Below the pieces are notes generated by a model. The model was given only the letters and a program-made list of their open reading frames with translations, was not told where the DNA came from and made no database searches. This document shows positions 25,919 through 35,270 of a DNA stretch of 64,000 bases, piece by piece (position 1 is the stretch's first letter; each line of letters starts with the position of its first letter). Location: NCBI RefSeq assembly GCF_001188955.3, contig NZ_JPRF03000036.1, positions 1 to 64,000 of the forward strand. The letters are read 5' to 3'. Made by a program: the position numbers and the translations under genes. The stretch is from Kitasatospora aureofaciens (GTDB taxonomy: Bacteria; Actinomycetota; Actinomycetes; Streptomycetales; Streptomycetaceae).

Positions 25919-27577
25919 TCAGTGGTGGCCGTGGCCGCTGGTGATCTCGTGGTGCTCCTCGGCGGTCGGCTTGGGGATCTGGCTGCCCTCGCCGTAGAAG
26001 CCGCGGGAGAGCTTGGCCCGGGTGCGGGTGAGGGCGCCGGCCTTGCGGGCCACGCCGTTCTCGTCCGCCTGGGCCGGCAGCTCGATCGGCTGGTTCTGCT
26101 CGTGCGCCGTGAGCGTGTGCAGGTCCTTCTGCGGCAGCTGGGCGTGCACCTCGACGTACTCGCCGTGCGGCAGGCGCTTGATGACGCCGGTCTCGCGGCC
26201 GTGCAGCACCTTCTCCTTGTCACGGCGCTGCAGGCCGAGGCACCAGCGCTTGGTGACGATGAAGGTGATGACCGGCACCACGAAGAAGCCGGTGCGCACG
26301 AAGTAGGTGATCGAGTTGAGCGACAGGTGGAAGTGCGTGGCGAACAGGTCGTTGCCACCACCGATCAGCAGGACCAGGTACAGGCTGATCCAGGCCGCAC
26401 CCAGGGCGGTGCGGACCGGGGCGTTGCGCGGGCGGTCCAGGATGTGGTGCTCGCGCTTGTCGCCGGTGATCCAGCCCTCGATGAACGGGTAGACCGCGAT
26501 CGCGACCAGGACCAGCGGGAAGATCATCAGCGGGATGAAGACACCCAGGTTCAGGGTGTGGCCCCACAGGCTGATCTCCCAGCCCGGCATGACGCGGATC
26601 AGGCCCTCGGAGAAGCCCATGTACCAGTCGGGCTGGGCGTCGGTCGACACCTGGTCCGGACGGTACGGGCCGTACGCCCAGATCGGGTTGATCGTGGCGA
26701 TCGCCGAGATGGCGGCGATGATGCCGAAGACCAGGAAGAAGAAGCCACCCGCCTTGGCCATGTAGACCGGCATCAGCGGCATGCCGACGACGTTCTTCTC
26801 GGTCTTGCCCGGGCCCGCCCACTGGGTGTGCTTGTGGTAGAAGACCAGGATCAGGTGCGCGACCAGCAGGCCGAGCATGATGCCCGGGATCAGCAGGACG
26901 TGGATGGTGAAGAACCGCGGCACGATGTCGTGGCCGGGGAACTCGCCCCCGAACAGGAACATCTGGATGTAGGTGCCGACCAGCGGGACCGCGAGGATCG
27001 CGCCTTCCATGAAGCGGATACCGGTACCCGACAGCAGGTCGTCCGGCAGCGAGTAGCCGAAGAAGCCGTCGAACATGCCCAGGACCAGCAGCAGGAAGCC
27101 GAAGACCCAGTTGATCTCACGCGGCTTGCGGAACGCGCCGGTGAAGAACACGCGCATCATGTGCACGAGCATCGCGGCCACGAAGACCAGGGCGGCCCAG
27201 TGGTGGATCTGGCGGATCAGCAGACCGCCGCGGATCTCGAAGCTGATGTCCACGGTCGAGGCGTACGCCTCGGACATCCCGATGCCCTTGAGCGGCACGT
27301 ACGAGCCGTTGTAGACGACCTCGGCCATCGACGGCTTGAAGAACAGCGTCAGGTAGACACCGGTCAGGATGATGATGACGAAGGTGTAGAGGCAGATCTC
27401 GCCCAGCATGAAGGACCAGTGGTCCGGGAAGATCTTGCGCAGGTTGGCCTTGGCGAGGGAGTAGATCCCCAGCCGGCCGTCCGTCCAGTCAGCCGCGGCC
27501 TCCCACTTGTTGGCGGGGTTGGCGCGCGTGCTGGACGGCTTGGCGGCACCGGTCGTGGTGCTGCTCGCGCTACTCAT
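25919..27577 (-). CDS. qcrB: Cytochrome bc1 complex cytochrome b subunit
   Basis: The 552-residue polytopic b-type subunit of the menaquinol:cytochrome c reductase that forms a supercomplex with aa3 oxidase in actinobacteria. Haem-b histidines fall in IRQIHHWAALVFVAAMLVHM and in FFTIHVLLIPGIMLGLLVAHL; the Qo motif appears as WAYGPYRPDQV, a variant of PEWY-region sequence followed by QPDWYMGFSEG. The C-terminal extension (about 430-552) is long, soluble and charged, as in other streptomycetes. The start overlaps the qcrA stop by 4 nt. Confidence 0.95.
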   Translation of the reverse strand: MSSASSTTTGAAKPSSTRANPANKWEAAADWTDGRLGIYSLAKANLRKIFPDHWSFMLGEICLYTFVIIILTGVYLTLFFKPSMAEVVYNGSYVPLKGIGMSEAYASTVDISFEIRGGLLIRQIHHWAALVFVAAMLVHMMRVFFTGAFRKPREINWVFGFLLLVLGMFDGFFGYSLPDDLLSGTGIRFMEGAILAVPLVGTYIQMFLFGGEFPGHDIVPRFFTIHVLLIPGIMLGLLVAHLILVFYHKHTQWAGPGKTEKNVVGMPLMPVYMAKAGGFFFLVFGIIAAISAIATINPIWAYGPYRPDQVSTDAQPDWYMGFSEGLIRVMPGWEISLWGHTLNLGVFIPLMIFPLVLVAIAVYPFIEGWITGDKREHHILDRPRNAPVRTALGAAWISLYLVLLIGGGNDLFATHFHLSLNSITYFVRTGFFVVPVITFIVTKRWCLGLQRRDKEKVLHGRETGVIKRLPHGEYVEVHAQLPQKDLHTLTAHEQNQPIELPAQADENGVARKAGALTRTRAKLSRGFYGEGSQIPKPTAEEHHEITSGHGHH

Positions 27578-28638
27578 CGAGCACGCTCCCAGAAGCTCGG
27601 GCCGACAGGCTTCTCGAAGTCGCCGGTGGCGACCAGGTTGCCCTTGTCGTCAGTGGTGATCTTCAGCTGCGGCAGCGGGTGGCCGGCCGGGCCGAAGATG
27701 ACGCGCGCGCCGTCCGCCAGGTCGAAGGTCGACTGGTGGCAGGGGCAGAGCGCGTGGTGGGTCTGCTGCTCGTACAGGCTGATCGGGCAGCCGACGTGGG
27801 TGCAGATCTTCGAGTAGGCGAGGATGCCCTCGAAGCCCAGGTCCTTGGACTTGTCGTCCTTGATGTCCTCCGGCGCGATGCGCACCAGCATCAGGGCGTC
27901 CTTGGCGATGCGCTGCTGGAAGTCCTCGTCGTGGGTGGTCAGACCCTCCGGCATGGCGAAGGTCAGCGAGCCGACCACGAGGTCCTCGGGCTTCATCGGC
28001 TGCATGGTGCTCATGTTGACGAGCGCCAGCGGCTTGGCCGGGGTGGCCTCGCGCCAGCCCGTCTCCTGGAGCTTCTTCTCCGGCAGCGGGCCCAGGTCGC
28101 GGAGCAGGACCACGCCGGAGAGCGGCACCAGCGCCATCGACCCGATGAGGGTGTTGCGGATCATCTTGCGACGACCGAAGCCGGACTCGGCGGCACCGGT
28201 CTTGAACTGCTCGATGACGTCGTTGCGGACCTCGTCGGAAGCCTCGATCGGGTGACGCTCGGACGGCATCTCGACGTCCGACATCAGGGTGCGGGCCCAG
28301 TGGACCGCGCCCGCGCCGATCATGAACAGCGCGACACCCAGGGTCAGGCCGAGCGCGAAGTTCAGCGCGCTGACGTGACCCAGCGGGAAGATGTAGACGA
28401 TCCGGTCCGGGTCGATGGCCACGTACGAGGCGATGAAGCCGATGGTGGCGATCATCGAGATCACGAACATCAGCGAGACCTGGCGCTCGGCCCGCTTGGC
28501 GGCCCGCTCGTCGATGTCGGTGCGGCGGGGCTCGTGGGCCGGAAGGCCCGGGTCGGCGAACGGGTTGCCGTGGTCGGCGACCTCGCCGGCGGAGCCGTGC
28601 GGCTCCGGGAGCTTGTCTTCTGACATGTCGTGGCTCAT
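27574..28638 (-). CDS. qcrA: Rieske iron-sulfur subunit of the bc1 complex
   Basis: A 354-residue subunit with a charged cytoplasmic N-terminus, three transmembrane segments (about 55-75, 85-110, 165-185, the actinobacterial arrangement) and a C-terminal Rieske domain. Its [2Fe-2S] ligands are in CTHVGC and CPCH, near residues 280-300. It passes electrons from menaquinol to the dihaem cytochrome c. The gene overlaps qcrC and qcrB by 4 nt each, so the three are translationally coupled. Confidence 0.95.
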   Translation of the reverse strand: MSHDMSEDKLPEPHGSAGEVADHGNPFADPGLPAHEPRRTDIDERAAKRAERQVSLMFVISMIATIGFIASYVAIDPDRIVYIFPLGHVSALNFALGLTLGVALFMIGAGAVHWARTLMSDVEMPSERHPIEASDEVRNDVIEQFKTGAAESGFGRRKMIRNTLIGSMALVPLSGVVLLRDLGPLPEKKLQETGWREATPAKPLALVNMSTMQPMKPEDLVVGSLTFAMPEGLTTHDEDFQQRIAKDALMLVRIAPEDIKDDKSKDLGFEGILAYSKICTHVGCPISLYEQQTHHALCPCHQSTFDLADGARVIFGPAGHPLPQLKITTDDKGNLVATGDFEKPVGPSFWERAR

Positions 28639-29444
28639 GACTTCTTGGCCTTGGTGGTGTGGGCGGCGACCCAGATCGCGACCGCGATGAGCGTTCCGAG
28701 GCCGAAGATCCAGCCGAACAGGCCCTCGGTCACCGGACCGAGGCTGCCCAGGGTGAGACCGCCGGGGTTGGGCTCATCGTTGGTGGTGTGGCGGACGAAG
28801 GCCACGATCTGCTTCTTCTGCTCCTCGGGCATGGTGCTGTCCGGGAACGACGGCATGTTCTGCGGGCCGGTCTGCATGGCCTCGTAGATGTGCTTGGCGT
28901 CCACGCCCTCCAGCGACGGGGCGTACTTGCCCTTGGTCAGGGCACCGCCCTGGCCCGCGAAGTTGTGGCACTGGGCGCAGTTGGTGCGGAACAGCTCGCC
29001 ACCCTTGGAGATGTCATCGGGGTTGGTCGAGTTGTACTGCTCCGGCTTCGGCGCGATCGGGCCGGGGCCGAGCGAGCTGATGTACGCGGCGAGCTGGTCG
29101 ATCTCGCCCTGGGTGTAGATCTTCGGCTTGCGCGGCACCTGGGCGCCGGGCTGCTGGGCCGGCATGCGGCCGGTGCCGACCTGGAAGTCGACGGCAGCCG
29201 AGCCCACGCCGACCAGGCTCGGACCCTCGCTGCTGCCCTGGCCGTTGATGCCGTGGCAGGAGGAGCAGCCGACGGCGAAGAGCCTCTTGCCCTCATCGAT
29301 CGCGAGCGACTGCGCGGCGACGTCGGCCTGCGCCTTGTCGGCGGGCGCGAACGCGGCGTACAGCCCCCCGGTTGCCGCCAGGGCGAGAAGTAGGACGACC
29401 AGCGCCGCCAATGGGTGGCGCCGTCGTGCGGAGAGCTTTTTCAC
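28635..29444 (-). CDS. qcrC: Dihaem cytochrome c subunit of the bc1 complex
   Basis: A 269-residue membrane-anchored cytochrome with two CxxCH haem sites (GCSSCHGINGQG near residue 57 and NCAQCHNFAGQG near residue 158), an N-terminal hydrophobic anchor and a C-terminal transmembrane helix. It replaces a soluble cytochrome c between bc1 and aa3. GTG 29444 is the start; the RBS is weak (GGGG). It heads the qcrCAB genes, 187 nt after ctaE. Confidence 0.95.
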   Translation of the reverse strand: MKKLSARRRHPLAALVVLLLALAATGGLYAAFAPADKAQADVAAQSLAIDEGKRLFAVGCSSCHGINGQGSSEGPSLVGVGSAAVDFQVGTGRMPAQQPGAQVPRKPKIYTQGEIDQLAAYISSLGPGPIAPKPEQYNSTNPDDISKGGELFRTNCAQCHNFAGQGGALTKGKYAPSLEGVDAKHIYEAMQTGPQNMPSFPDSTMPEEQKKQIVAFVRHTTNDEPNPGGLTLGSLGPVTEGLFGWIFGLGTLIAVAIWVAAHTTKAKKS

Positions 29445-29631
29445 GGAATAACCCCGGTGTCAGGATCTGGTCGACTGGTGGGTGCACCCGGCGGCCGGTC
29501 TGGCCGGCACGAGGCTGCCTGTCCAAGGCTGCGCGCGCGGTCGGTCGGTGGGAGCGTCGGCACCGGCAGAAGCGGCCCGTCGCCGGTGAGGGCGGGGGCC
29601 GCAGCCGGTGGCCAGCGACCTGATCAGCTGG

Positions 29632-30252
29632 TTACTTGATCAGGTAGATGGTCGCGAACAGGCCGATCCACACGACGTCGACGAAGTGCCAGTAGTAGGA
29701 CACGACGATCGCGGCGGTGGCCTGCTCGTGCGTGAAGCGCTTGGCTGCGTACGTCCGTCCCAGGACCAGCAGGAAGGCGATCAGACCACCCGTCACGTGC
29801 AGACCGTGGAAGCCGGTGGTCAGGTAGAACACCGTGCCGTACGGGTCGGAGGACAGCGAGAGGCCGTCGTTCTTGACCAGCTCGGTGTACTCGTAGACCT
29901 GGCCGCCGATGAAGATCGCGCCCATGAAGAACGTGAGGATGAACCACCCGCGGAGCTTCTTCACGTCACCGCGCTCGGCGGCGAACACGCCGAGCTGGCA
30001 GGTGAGCGAGGAGAGCACCAGGATGGTGGTGTTGACCGAGGAGAACGTCACGTTGAGCGCGTGCGCCTTCTCGGCCCAGAACTCGGCTCCCTTGACGGAG
30101 CGGAGCGTGAAGTACATCGCGAAGAGGGCCGCGAAGAACATCAGCTCGGAACTGAGCCAGACGATCGTTCCGACGCTGACCATGTTCGGTCGATTGACCG
30201 ATCCGTGCGCGTGCCCGGTTTCTGTTGCTGTTGCTGTCGCCACGACGGACAT
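29632..30252 (-). CDS. ctaE: Cytochrome c oxidase subunit III (aa3)
   Basis: A 206-residue membrane subunit with five predicted helices. Family features are the conserved [25 protein letters not shown] start, [15 protein letters not shown] and the C-terminal [15 protein letters not shown]. It stabilises the catalytic core. In this window it is split from ctaCDF and placed upstream of qcrCAB, the normal actinobacterial order, so oxidase and bc1 genes are probably co-regulated. The RBS before 30252 is weak. Confidence 0.95.
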   Translation of the reverse strand: MSVVATATATETGHAHGSVNRPNMVSVGTIVWLSSELMFFAALFAMYFTLRSVKGAEFWAEKAHALNVTFSSVNTTILVLSSLTCQLGVFAAERGDVKKLRGWFILTFFMGAIFIGGQVYEYTELVKNDGLSLSSDPYGTVFYLTTGFHGLHVTGGLIAFLLVLGRTYAAKRFTHEQATAAIVVSYYWHFVDVVWIGLFATIYLIK

Positions 30253-30648
30253 TATGTCGGTCCCTTATTCCGTCTTCACGTCGGGGGGTGTCCCTCGGAG
30301 TGTCCGGTGCGTGCGGTATGCCCGCTTGGGGGGCGACGGAGGGTCCGTGCGGGGACTGAGCAGCGGCGTGTCCCTTTTCTGACGGTTCCTCGGACGGTCC
30401 GCCACCCCCGTGCCCGGCGGGTCGGTGCACGGGCGGCGCAGTGCCGGGTGTAAGGGGAGAGGATGCCGCATCCGCCGTCCGGGTGGACCGGGAGGGCCAG
30501 GGTGACGGACCGTCCTCCGGGTGGGTGAGCCGTCGGCGTGGGCGGCTCGGGGAGGAACGTGCGCGAGGGGGACCGGAGACGGGGGAAACGGGGGTAGCAT
30601 CCGGATCAGGTGAACGTGGTCCGGATCACACTTGAGGGAGCAGGGTCC
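30253..30648. other. Divergent promoter region between ctaE and the receiver-like gene
   Basis: Nearly 400 bp, GC-rich, with no supported ORF. It must hold the ctaE-qcrCAB promoter and that of the gene at 30649. I could not identify convincing promoter hexamers or operators. Confidence 0.5.
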
Positions 30649-31074
30649 ATGGCGTACACGACCGACGAGACGCTCACCGTCCTCGTCTACAGCGACGACC
30701 GCAACACCCGCGAGCAGGTGCTGACGGCACTCGGCCGCCGGCCCGCCGAGGATCTTCCGGAGCTGTCCTACCTGGAGTGCGCGACCACCCCTGCGGTGAT
30801 CAAGGCACTGGAGAAGGGCGGCATCGACCTCTGCGTGCTGGACGGTGAGGCGGTCCCGGCCGGCGGGCTCGGTCTCGGGCGCCAGCTCAAGGACGAGATC
30901 TACGGCTGCCCGCCGGTGCTGGTGCTGATCGGCCGGCCGCAGGACTCCTGGCTCGCCGCCTGGAGCCGGGCCGACGCCGCGATCTCCCACCCGGTCGACC
31001 CGGTGGCGCTGGCCGGGGCGGTCGGCACCCTGCTGCGGGCACGGCTGGCGAAGCGGGCCCCGGCCGCGCGCTGA
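30649..31074 (+). CDS. Receiver-like (CheY-fold) protein, no output domain
   Basis: A 141-residue protein with the alternating pattern of a response-regulator receiver: VLVYSDD at 11-17 (acidic pair D16/D17), DLCVLDGEA with a possible phospho-acceptor D65, and [10 protein letters not shown]. The conserved Lys of the usual K-P pair near the end is His (ISHPVDP, H114), so phosphorylation chemistry may be impaired. There is no DNA-binding domain. ATG 30649 has GAGGGAGCAGG upstream. It is divergent from ctaE and 119 nt before trpD; its role is unknown. Confidence 0.8.
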   Translation: MAYTTDETLTVLVYSDDRNTREQVLTALGRRPAEDLPELSYLECATTPAVIKALEKGGIDLCVLDGEAVPAGGLGLGRQLKDEIYGCPPVLVLIGRPQDSWLAAWSRADAAISHPVDPVALAGAVGTLLRARLAKRAPAAR

Positions 31075-31193
31075 ACGATGTCGTCTCAGTAGTAGAGAAG
31101 ACCGGGGCCCGGGCGCCCCGCCGCTCGATAGGCTGGCTGCATCCGTACGGACGTCCCCCGGCACGGGGGAACCGACAACAGCTGGAGTCAGCC

Positions 31194-32270
31194 ATGGTGA
31201 ACGTGAACCCTGCGAACGGTGGTACCGACCCCGCGCAGGTGGTCCGCACCTGGCCGGACCTCCTGGCGGCACTGTTGAAGGGGGAGGACCTCGACCGCTC
31301 GTCCACCGCGTGGGCGATGGACCGGATCATGAGCGGCGAGGCGTCCCCCGTGCAGGTGGCCGGGTTCATGGTGGCCCTGCGGGCCAAGGGCGAGACGGTC
31401 GACGAGATCGCCGGCCTGGTCGACGCGATGTACGAGCACGCCGAGCCGCTGGACATCCCCGGCCCGGCGGTCGACATCGTCGGCACCGGCGGCGACCGGG
31501 CGAAGACCGTCAACATCTCCACCATGTCGGCGATCGTCGCGGCGGCGGCCGGGGCCAAGGTGGTCAAGCACGGCAACCGCGCCGCCTCCTCCTCCAGCGG
31601 CTCCTCGGACGTGCTGGAGAAGCTCGGCGTGGCGCTGGACCTGTCGGCCCGGCGGGTGGCCGAGGTGGCCGAGGAGGTCGGGCTCACCTTCTGCTTCGCG
31701 GCCAAGTTCCACCCCTCGATGCGGCACGCCGCCACCGCGCGGCGCGACCTCGGGGTGCCGACCGCCTTCAACATCCTCGGCCCGCTGACCAATCCGGCGA
31801 AGGTCACCTCGCACGCCATCGGCTGCTTCGACACCCGGCTCGCCGGGCTGATCGCGGGCGTGCTGGCCCGGCGCGGGGCGACGGCGCTGGTGTTCCGCGG
31901 CGACGACGGGCTGGACGAGCTGACCATCACCACCACCTCGCGGGTGTGGGTGGTGCGCGACGGGGTGGTCACCGAGACCGTCTTCGACCCGCGGGACGTC
32001 GGCATCGAGCTGGTCGGCATCGAGGCGCTGCGCGGGGCCGACGCCGCGTACAACGCCGAGGTCGCGCGCCGGATGCTGGCCGGGGAGCGCGGGCCGGTGC
32101 GGGACGCCGTCCTGCTGAACACGGCGGCGGCGCTGGTCGCGATGGACCTCGGCGACGCGCCGCTGGCGGAGCAGCTCGCGGCGGGCATGGCCCGGGCGGC
32201 CGAGGCGATCGACTCGGGCGCGGCGCAGGAGCTGCTGCGGCGCTGGTCGGAGGCCACCAGCCGGATCTGA
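31194..32270 (+). CDS. trpD: Anthranilate phosphoribosyltransferase
   Basis: A 358-residue enzyme that transfers ribose-5-phosphate from PRPP to anthranilate, the second committed step to tryptophan. The PRPP motif [15 protein letters not shown] lies near residue 95, [18 protein letters not shown] near 125 and NILGPLTNP near 195. ATG 31194 follows GCTGGAGTCAGCC. It stands apart from the trpEG gene 24 kb downstream, as is usual for dispersed streptomycete trp genes. A terminator follows. Confidence 0.95.
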   Translation: MVNVNPANGGTDPAQVVRTWPDLLAALLKGEDLDRSSTAWAMDRIMSGEASPVQVAGFMVALRAKGETVDEIAGLVDAMYEHAEPLDIPGPAVDIVGTGGDRAKTVNISTMSAIVAAAAGAKVVKHGNRAASSSSGSSDVLEKLGVALDLSARRVAEVAEEVGLTFCFAAKFHPSMRHAATARRDLGVPTAFNILGPLTNPAKVTSHAIGCFDTRLAGLIAGVLARRGATALVFRGDDGLDELTITTTSRVWVVRDGVVTETVFDPRDVGIELVGIEALRGADAAYNAEVARRMLAGERGPVRDAVLLNTAAALVAMDLGDAPLAEQLAAGMARAAEAIDSGAAQELLRRWSEATSRI

Positions 32271-32281
32271 GGCGGTGGTTG

Positions 32282-32313
32282 AGGGCCCGTGCCGATCCGT
32301 CGGCACGGGCCCT
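32282..32313 (+). terminator. Terminator of trpD
   Basis: AGGGCCCGTGCCGA-TCCG-TCGGCACGGGCCCT, a perfect 14-bp stem starting 12 nt after the trpD stop. Confidence 0.85.
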
Positions 32314-32388
32314 GGGGCTGCCCGCCCCTGCTCTGCCCGCCCGGAGGCGAGCGGGCGAGGAGACACCGTCCGGATGGTGGATGGCTGT

Positions 32389-32417
32389 TTGACCGTCCGA
32401 CGTACCCGACCTAGAGT
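32389..32417 (+). promoter_or_regulatory. Promoter for the SAM-IV-controlled gene
   Basis: TTGACC (32389-32394) and TAGAGT (32412-32417) are separated by 17 bp, a good vegetative sigma-factor promoter. The expected transcript start, about 32424, coincides with the beginning of the riboswitch. Confidence 0.75.
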
Positions 32418-32423
32418 CTTCGC

Positions 32424-32555
32424 CAGGTCATGAGCGACAGCGTCAAGCCCCAGCTGGCTGTCCGGCAACCCTCCGTCCGTGGCGGGGTGCCCTGGGTGAG
32501 GACCGGGTCGCCGGGCAAGCCGTCCGCGCGACAAGCGCGGACACCGGACGACGAG
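32424..32555 (+). ncRNA. SAM-IV riboswitch
   Basis: The segment matches the conserved core of actinobacterial SAM-IV RNAs: GGTCATGAGCGACAGCGTCA, then AAGCCCC, CCGGCAACCCTCC, GTGGCGGGGTGCCCTGGGTG and closing AGGACC that pairs with the 5' GGTC. A further hairpin (GTCCGCGC/GCGCGGAC, about 32520-32541) follows before the RBS at 32579. SAM binding would be expected to lower expression of the aminotransferase downstream. The exact 3' boundary is approximate. Confidence 0.87.
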
Positions 32556-32594
32556 CACTCCCGGGGTCCCTTACCCCAGAAGGAGTGCATCCCC

Positions 32595-33959
32595 ATGTCT
32601 GTCTCCCTCGACCTCCACGCCCCGCTCGCCGTCCTCGGCCACGACGTCCAGGTGCCGCTCGCCAGCGGCGAGAAGGTCGGCTACGCGGCGCTCGACTACG
32701 CGGCCAGTGCACCGGCGCTCCAGCGGGTCTGGGACGACGTCGCCGCCTACGCCCCGTACTACGGCAGCGTGCACCGCGGCGCCGGGTACCTGTCGCAGCT
32801 GTCCACCGACCTGTTCGAGCAGAGCCGCCGGACCGTCGCCGAGTTCCTCGACCTGCGCGAGGGCGACCAGGTGGTCTTCACCCGCGCCACCACCGACTCG
32901 CTCAACCTGCTGGCCACCGCCGTCCCGGCCGGCACCCGGGTGTTCGCCTTCGAGACCGAGCACCACGCCTCGCTGCTGCCCTGGGCGCACGCCGGGCTGG
33001 AGGTCGGCTACCTGCGGGCGCCGCGCTCGCGGGCCGAGGCGGTGGCCGCCCTGGAGGCGGCGCTGGCCGCGGCGCCCGAGGGGCCGAAGCTGCTGTGCGT
33101 CACCGGTGCCTCCAACGTGACCGGCGAGCTGTGGCCGGTCGCCGAGCTGACCGCGACCGCGCACCGGTACGGCGCCCGGGTGGTGCTGGACGCCGCCCAG
33201 CTGGCTCCGCACCACCGCGTCTCGGTGCGCGAGCTGGACGTCGACTGGATCGCCTTCTCCGGCCACAAGCTGTACGCGCCGTTCGGCGCCGGGGTGTTGG
33301 CCGGACGGTCGGACTGGCTGGACGCGGCCGAGCCGTACCTGGCCGGCGGCGGGGCGACCCGGACGGTGGCCCGGGAGCAGGACGGCTCGGTGGCGGTGCA
33401 GTGGCACACCGGCCCGGCCCGGCACGAGGCCGGCTCGCCGAACGTCATCGGCGCCTACGCGATCGCCTCGGCCTGCCGGGCGCTGACCGAGGCCGGCTTC
33501 GACGTGCTGGAGGCCCGGGAACGGCGGTTGGTCGAGCGGCTGACGGCCGGACTGGCGGAGATCCCGCAGGTCAAGGTGCTGAACCTGTTCGGCGAGGGCT
33601 CGGCCCGGGTGGGCGTGCTGTCCTTCGTCGTCCGGGGCTGGAACAGCTCGCACTTCTCGGCCGCGCTGTCCGCCGAGTACGGCATCGGGGTGCGCGACGG
33701 GCTGTTCTGTGCCCACCCGCTGGTGCGGACGCTGCTGGGGGACGAGGAAGTGGCGCCGTCCGAGTGCGGGGCGCCGGAGCCCTCGCTCCCGGGGGAGCGC
33801 AGCCTGAACGCGATCCGGGTGAGCTTCGGGGCCGGCACGCCGGACGAGCACGTCGAGCGCTTCCTGACCGCTGTCCGTGAGCTGGTCACCGACGGCGCGG
33901 CGTGGAACTACCGCAACGAGGGCGGCCGTTGCGTCGCCGACAGCCGCCGCGGGAACTGA
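32595..33959 (+). CDS. Class V aminotransferase (cysteine desulfurase-like), SAM-IV controlled
   Basis: A 454-residue PLP enzyme of the NifS/CsdA-like group. It has ETEHHASLLPW, TGASNVTGEL, the PLP-contacting Asp in VVLDAAQLAPHH and the Schiff-base lysine in DWIAFSGHKLYAPFGAG near residue 230. A Cys (DGLFCAHPLV) occurs in the region of the desulfurase active loop. ATG 32595 follows AGAAGGAG. The SAM-IV leader ties it to sulfur amino acid metabolism, so sulfur mobilisation or a methionine-related transamination is plausible, but the substrate is not established. The stop is 3 nt from the convergent gene. Confidence 0.85.
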   Translation: MSVSLDLHAPLAVLGHDVQVPLASGEKVGYAALDYAASAPALQRVWDDVAAYAPYYGSVHRGAGYLSQLSTDLFEQSRRTVAEFLDLREGDQVVFTRATTDSLNLLATAVPAGTRVFAFETEHHASLLPWAHAGLEVGYLRAPRSRAEAVAALEAALAAAPEGPKLLCVTGASNVTGELWPVAELTATAHRYGARVVLDAAQLAPHHRVSVRELDVDWIAFSGHKLYAPFGAGVLAGRSDWLDAAEPYLAGGGATRTVAREQDGSVAVQWHTGPARHEAGSPNVIGAYAIASACRALTEAGFDVLEARERRLVERLTAGLAEIPQVKVLNLFGEGSARVGVLSFVVRGWNSSHFSAALSAEYGIGVRDGLFCAHPLVRTLLGDEEVAPSECGAPEPSLPGERSLNAIRVSFGAGTPDEHVERFLTAVRELVTDGAAWNYRNEGGRCVADSRRGN

Positions 33960-33962
33960 CGG

Positions 33963-34244
33963 CTACTCGTCCAGGCCGAGGGCGAAGGCCGCCTCCAGGT
34001 CGTGCTGGGAGTAGGTGCGGAAGGCGATCTGGGTCTCGGTGTGGGCCACGCCCGGGACCTTGTTCAGCCGGCCCGGGATGACCTCGGCCAGGTCGTCGTG
34101 ACGGCGCACCCGGACCATCGCCACCAGGTCGTAGCCGCCGGTCACCGAGTACACCTCGCTGACGCCCTCGATCGCGGCGATGGCCTCGGCGATCTCCGGG
34201 ATGCGGTCGACACTGGTCTTGATCAGGACGATGGCGGTGATCAC
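33963..34244 (-). CDS. Stand-alone Lrp/AsnC effector (RAM) domain protein
   Basis: A 93-residue protein consisting only of the RAM ligand-binding domain (TAIVLIKTSVDRIPEIAEAI, VYSVTGGYDLVAMVRV, VAHTETQIAFRTYS) with no helix-turn-helix. Such proteins form decameric or octameric rings and may bind amino acids or modulate full-length Lrp regulators. GTG 34244 has AGGAG 9 nt upstream. It converges on the SAM-IV-controlled aminotransferase and lies downstream of the rhomboid gene. Confidence 0.9.
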   Translation of the reverse strand: MITAIVLIKTSVDRIPEIAEAIAAIEGVSEVYSVTGGYDLVAMVRVRRHDDLAEVIPGRLNKVPGVAHTETQIAFRTYSQHDLEAAFALGLDE

Positions 34245-34286
34245 TGTTCACGGCTCCTTCGTGGGGTGCGGCCAGCGTATCGGGCC

Positions 34287-35069
34287 TCAGCCGGGTCGTC
34301 GCGGGGGGTGTCCGACCACGGTGCAGGCGTACAGGAAGCCGGCCGAGAAGCCGATCACGTGCACCAGGTAGGCCACTCCGGGACCGGCCGAGTGCACCGA
34401 CCACCACTGCAGGGCGAACCAGAGGCCGAGCACCAGCCAGGCCGGGAAGCGCAGCGGGAGGAAGAGGAGCAGCGGCACCAGGGTGGTCACCCGGGCCCTC
34501 GGGTGGAAGCGCAGGTAGGCGCCGAGCACGGCGGAGATCGCGCCCGAGGCGCCGATCAGGACCCGGGTGGAGCCGGGCGAGTGCGCCTCGGCGAGCGCGA
34601 AGCCGTACGAGGCGAGGCTGCCGGCGGCCAGGTAGAAGAGGAGGTACCTGGCCCGGCCGAGCCGCCGTTCGACGGTGGGGCCGAAGACGTGGAGGAAGAG
34701 CAGGTTGCCCAGCAGGTGCAGCCAGCCCGCGTGCAGGAAGAGTCCGGTGAGGGCGGAGAGCGCCGGGTGCTTGCCCGGGGTGGGGGTGGCGGGGCAGCCG
34801 GGGACCGGGTCGGGGCCGGCGGCCAGCTGCTCGGCGGTGAGCGGGTGCCCGGTCAGCAGTTCGGCGGGGACGGCGCCCCAGCGCTGCTCGTACCGCTGCT
34901 CGGCGCAGACCCGGGCCTGGCCCTTGCCGTACAGCGGGTTGAGGCCGGCGGCCGGGCAGAGCAGGAAGACCAGGGTGTTGACAGCGATCAGGGCGTAGGT
35001 GACCGCCGGTGCGGGCACCGCCGGGCGGTCGCCCCGCGCTTCCGTGTGGTCGGGGGCCGCGAGCGCCAT
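34287..35069 (-). CDS. Rhomboid family intramembrane serine protease
   Basis: A 260-residue polytopic membrane protein. Rhomboid landmarks are present: HLLGNLLFLHVFG (His and Asn of the oxyanion region), catalytic Ser in GASGAIS near residue 173 and catalytic His in YLVHVIGFSAG near 237. Substrates are unknown. A hydrophilic loop with two Cys (about 75-115) lies after the first helix. Start ATG 35069 is preferred because GGAGGG touches the alternative ATG 35081. Confidence 0.87.
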   Translation of the reverse strand: MALAAPDHTEARGDRPAVPAPAVTYALIAVNTLVFLLCPAAGLNPLYGKGQARVCAEQRYEQRWGAVPAELLTGHPLTAEQLAAGPDPVPGCPATPTPGKHPALSALTGLFLHAGWLHLLGNLLFLHVFGPTVERRLGRARYLLFYLAAGSLASYGFALAEAHSPGSTRVLIGASGAISAVLGAYLRFHPRARVTTLVPLLLFLPLRFPAWLVLGLWFALQWWSVHSAGPGVAYLVHVIGFSAGFLYACTVVGHPPRRPG

Positions 35070-35270
35070 GGGGCCAAGCATCCCTCCGTGCGCGGCAGGT
35101 GACACGGCGGTTTACGGCAGGTGGACTAGCCACCGTCTTCCGGCAACCGGTGGTCGGGGTGGTTGCCCCAGGCAATAGGCTTGGGGCGGGCAATCCCGTC
35201 TCCCGCCGCCGACGCCGGGGCTCCGGGGGGAGCGCCTAGCCCACCCAGGGACCAGCCGAGAGGATCCCCG

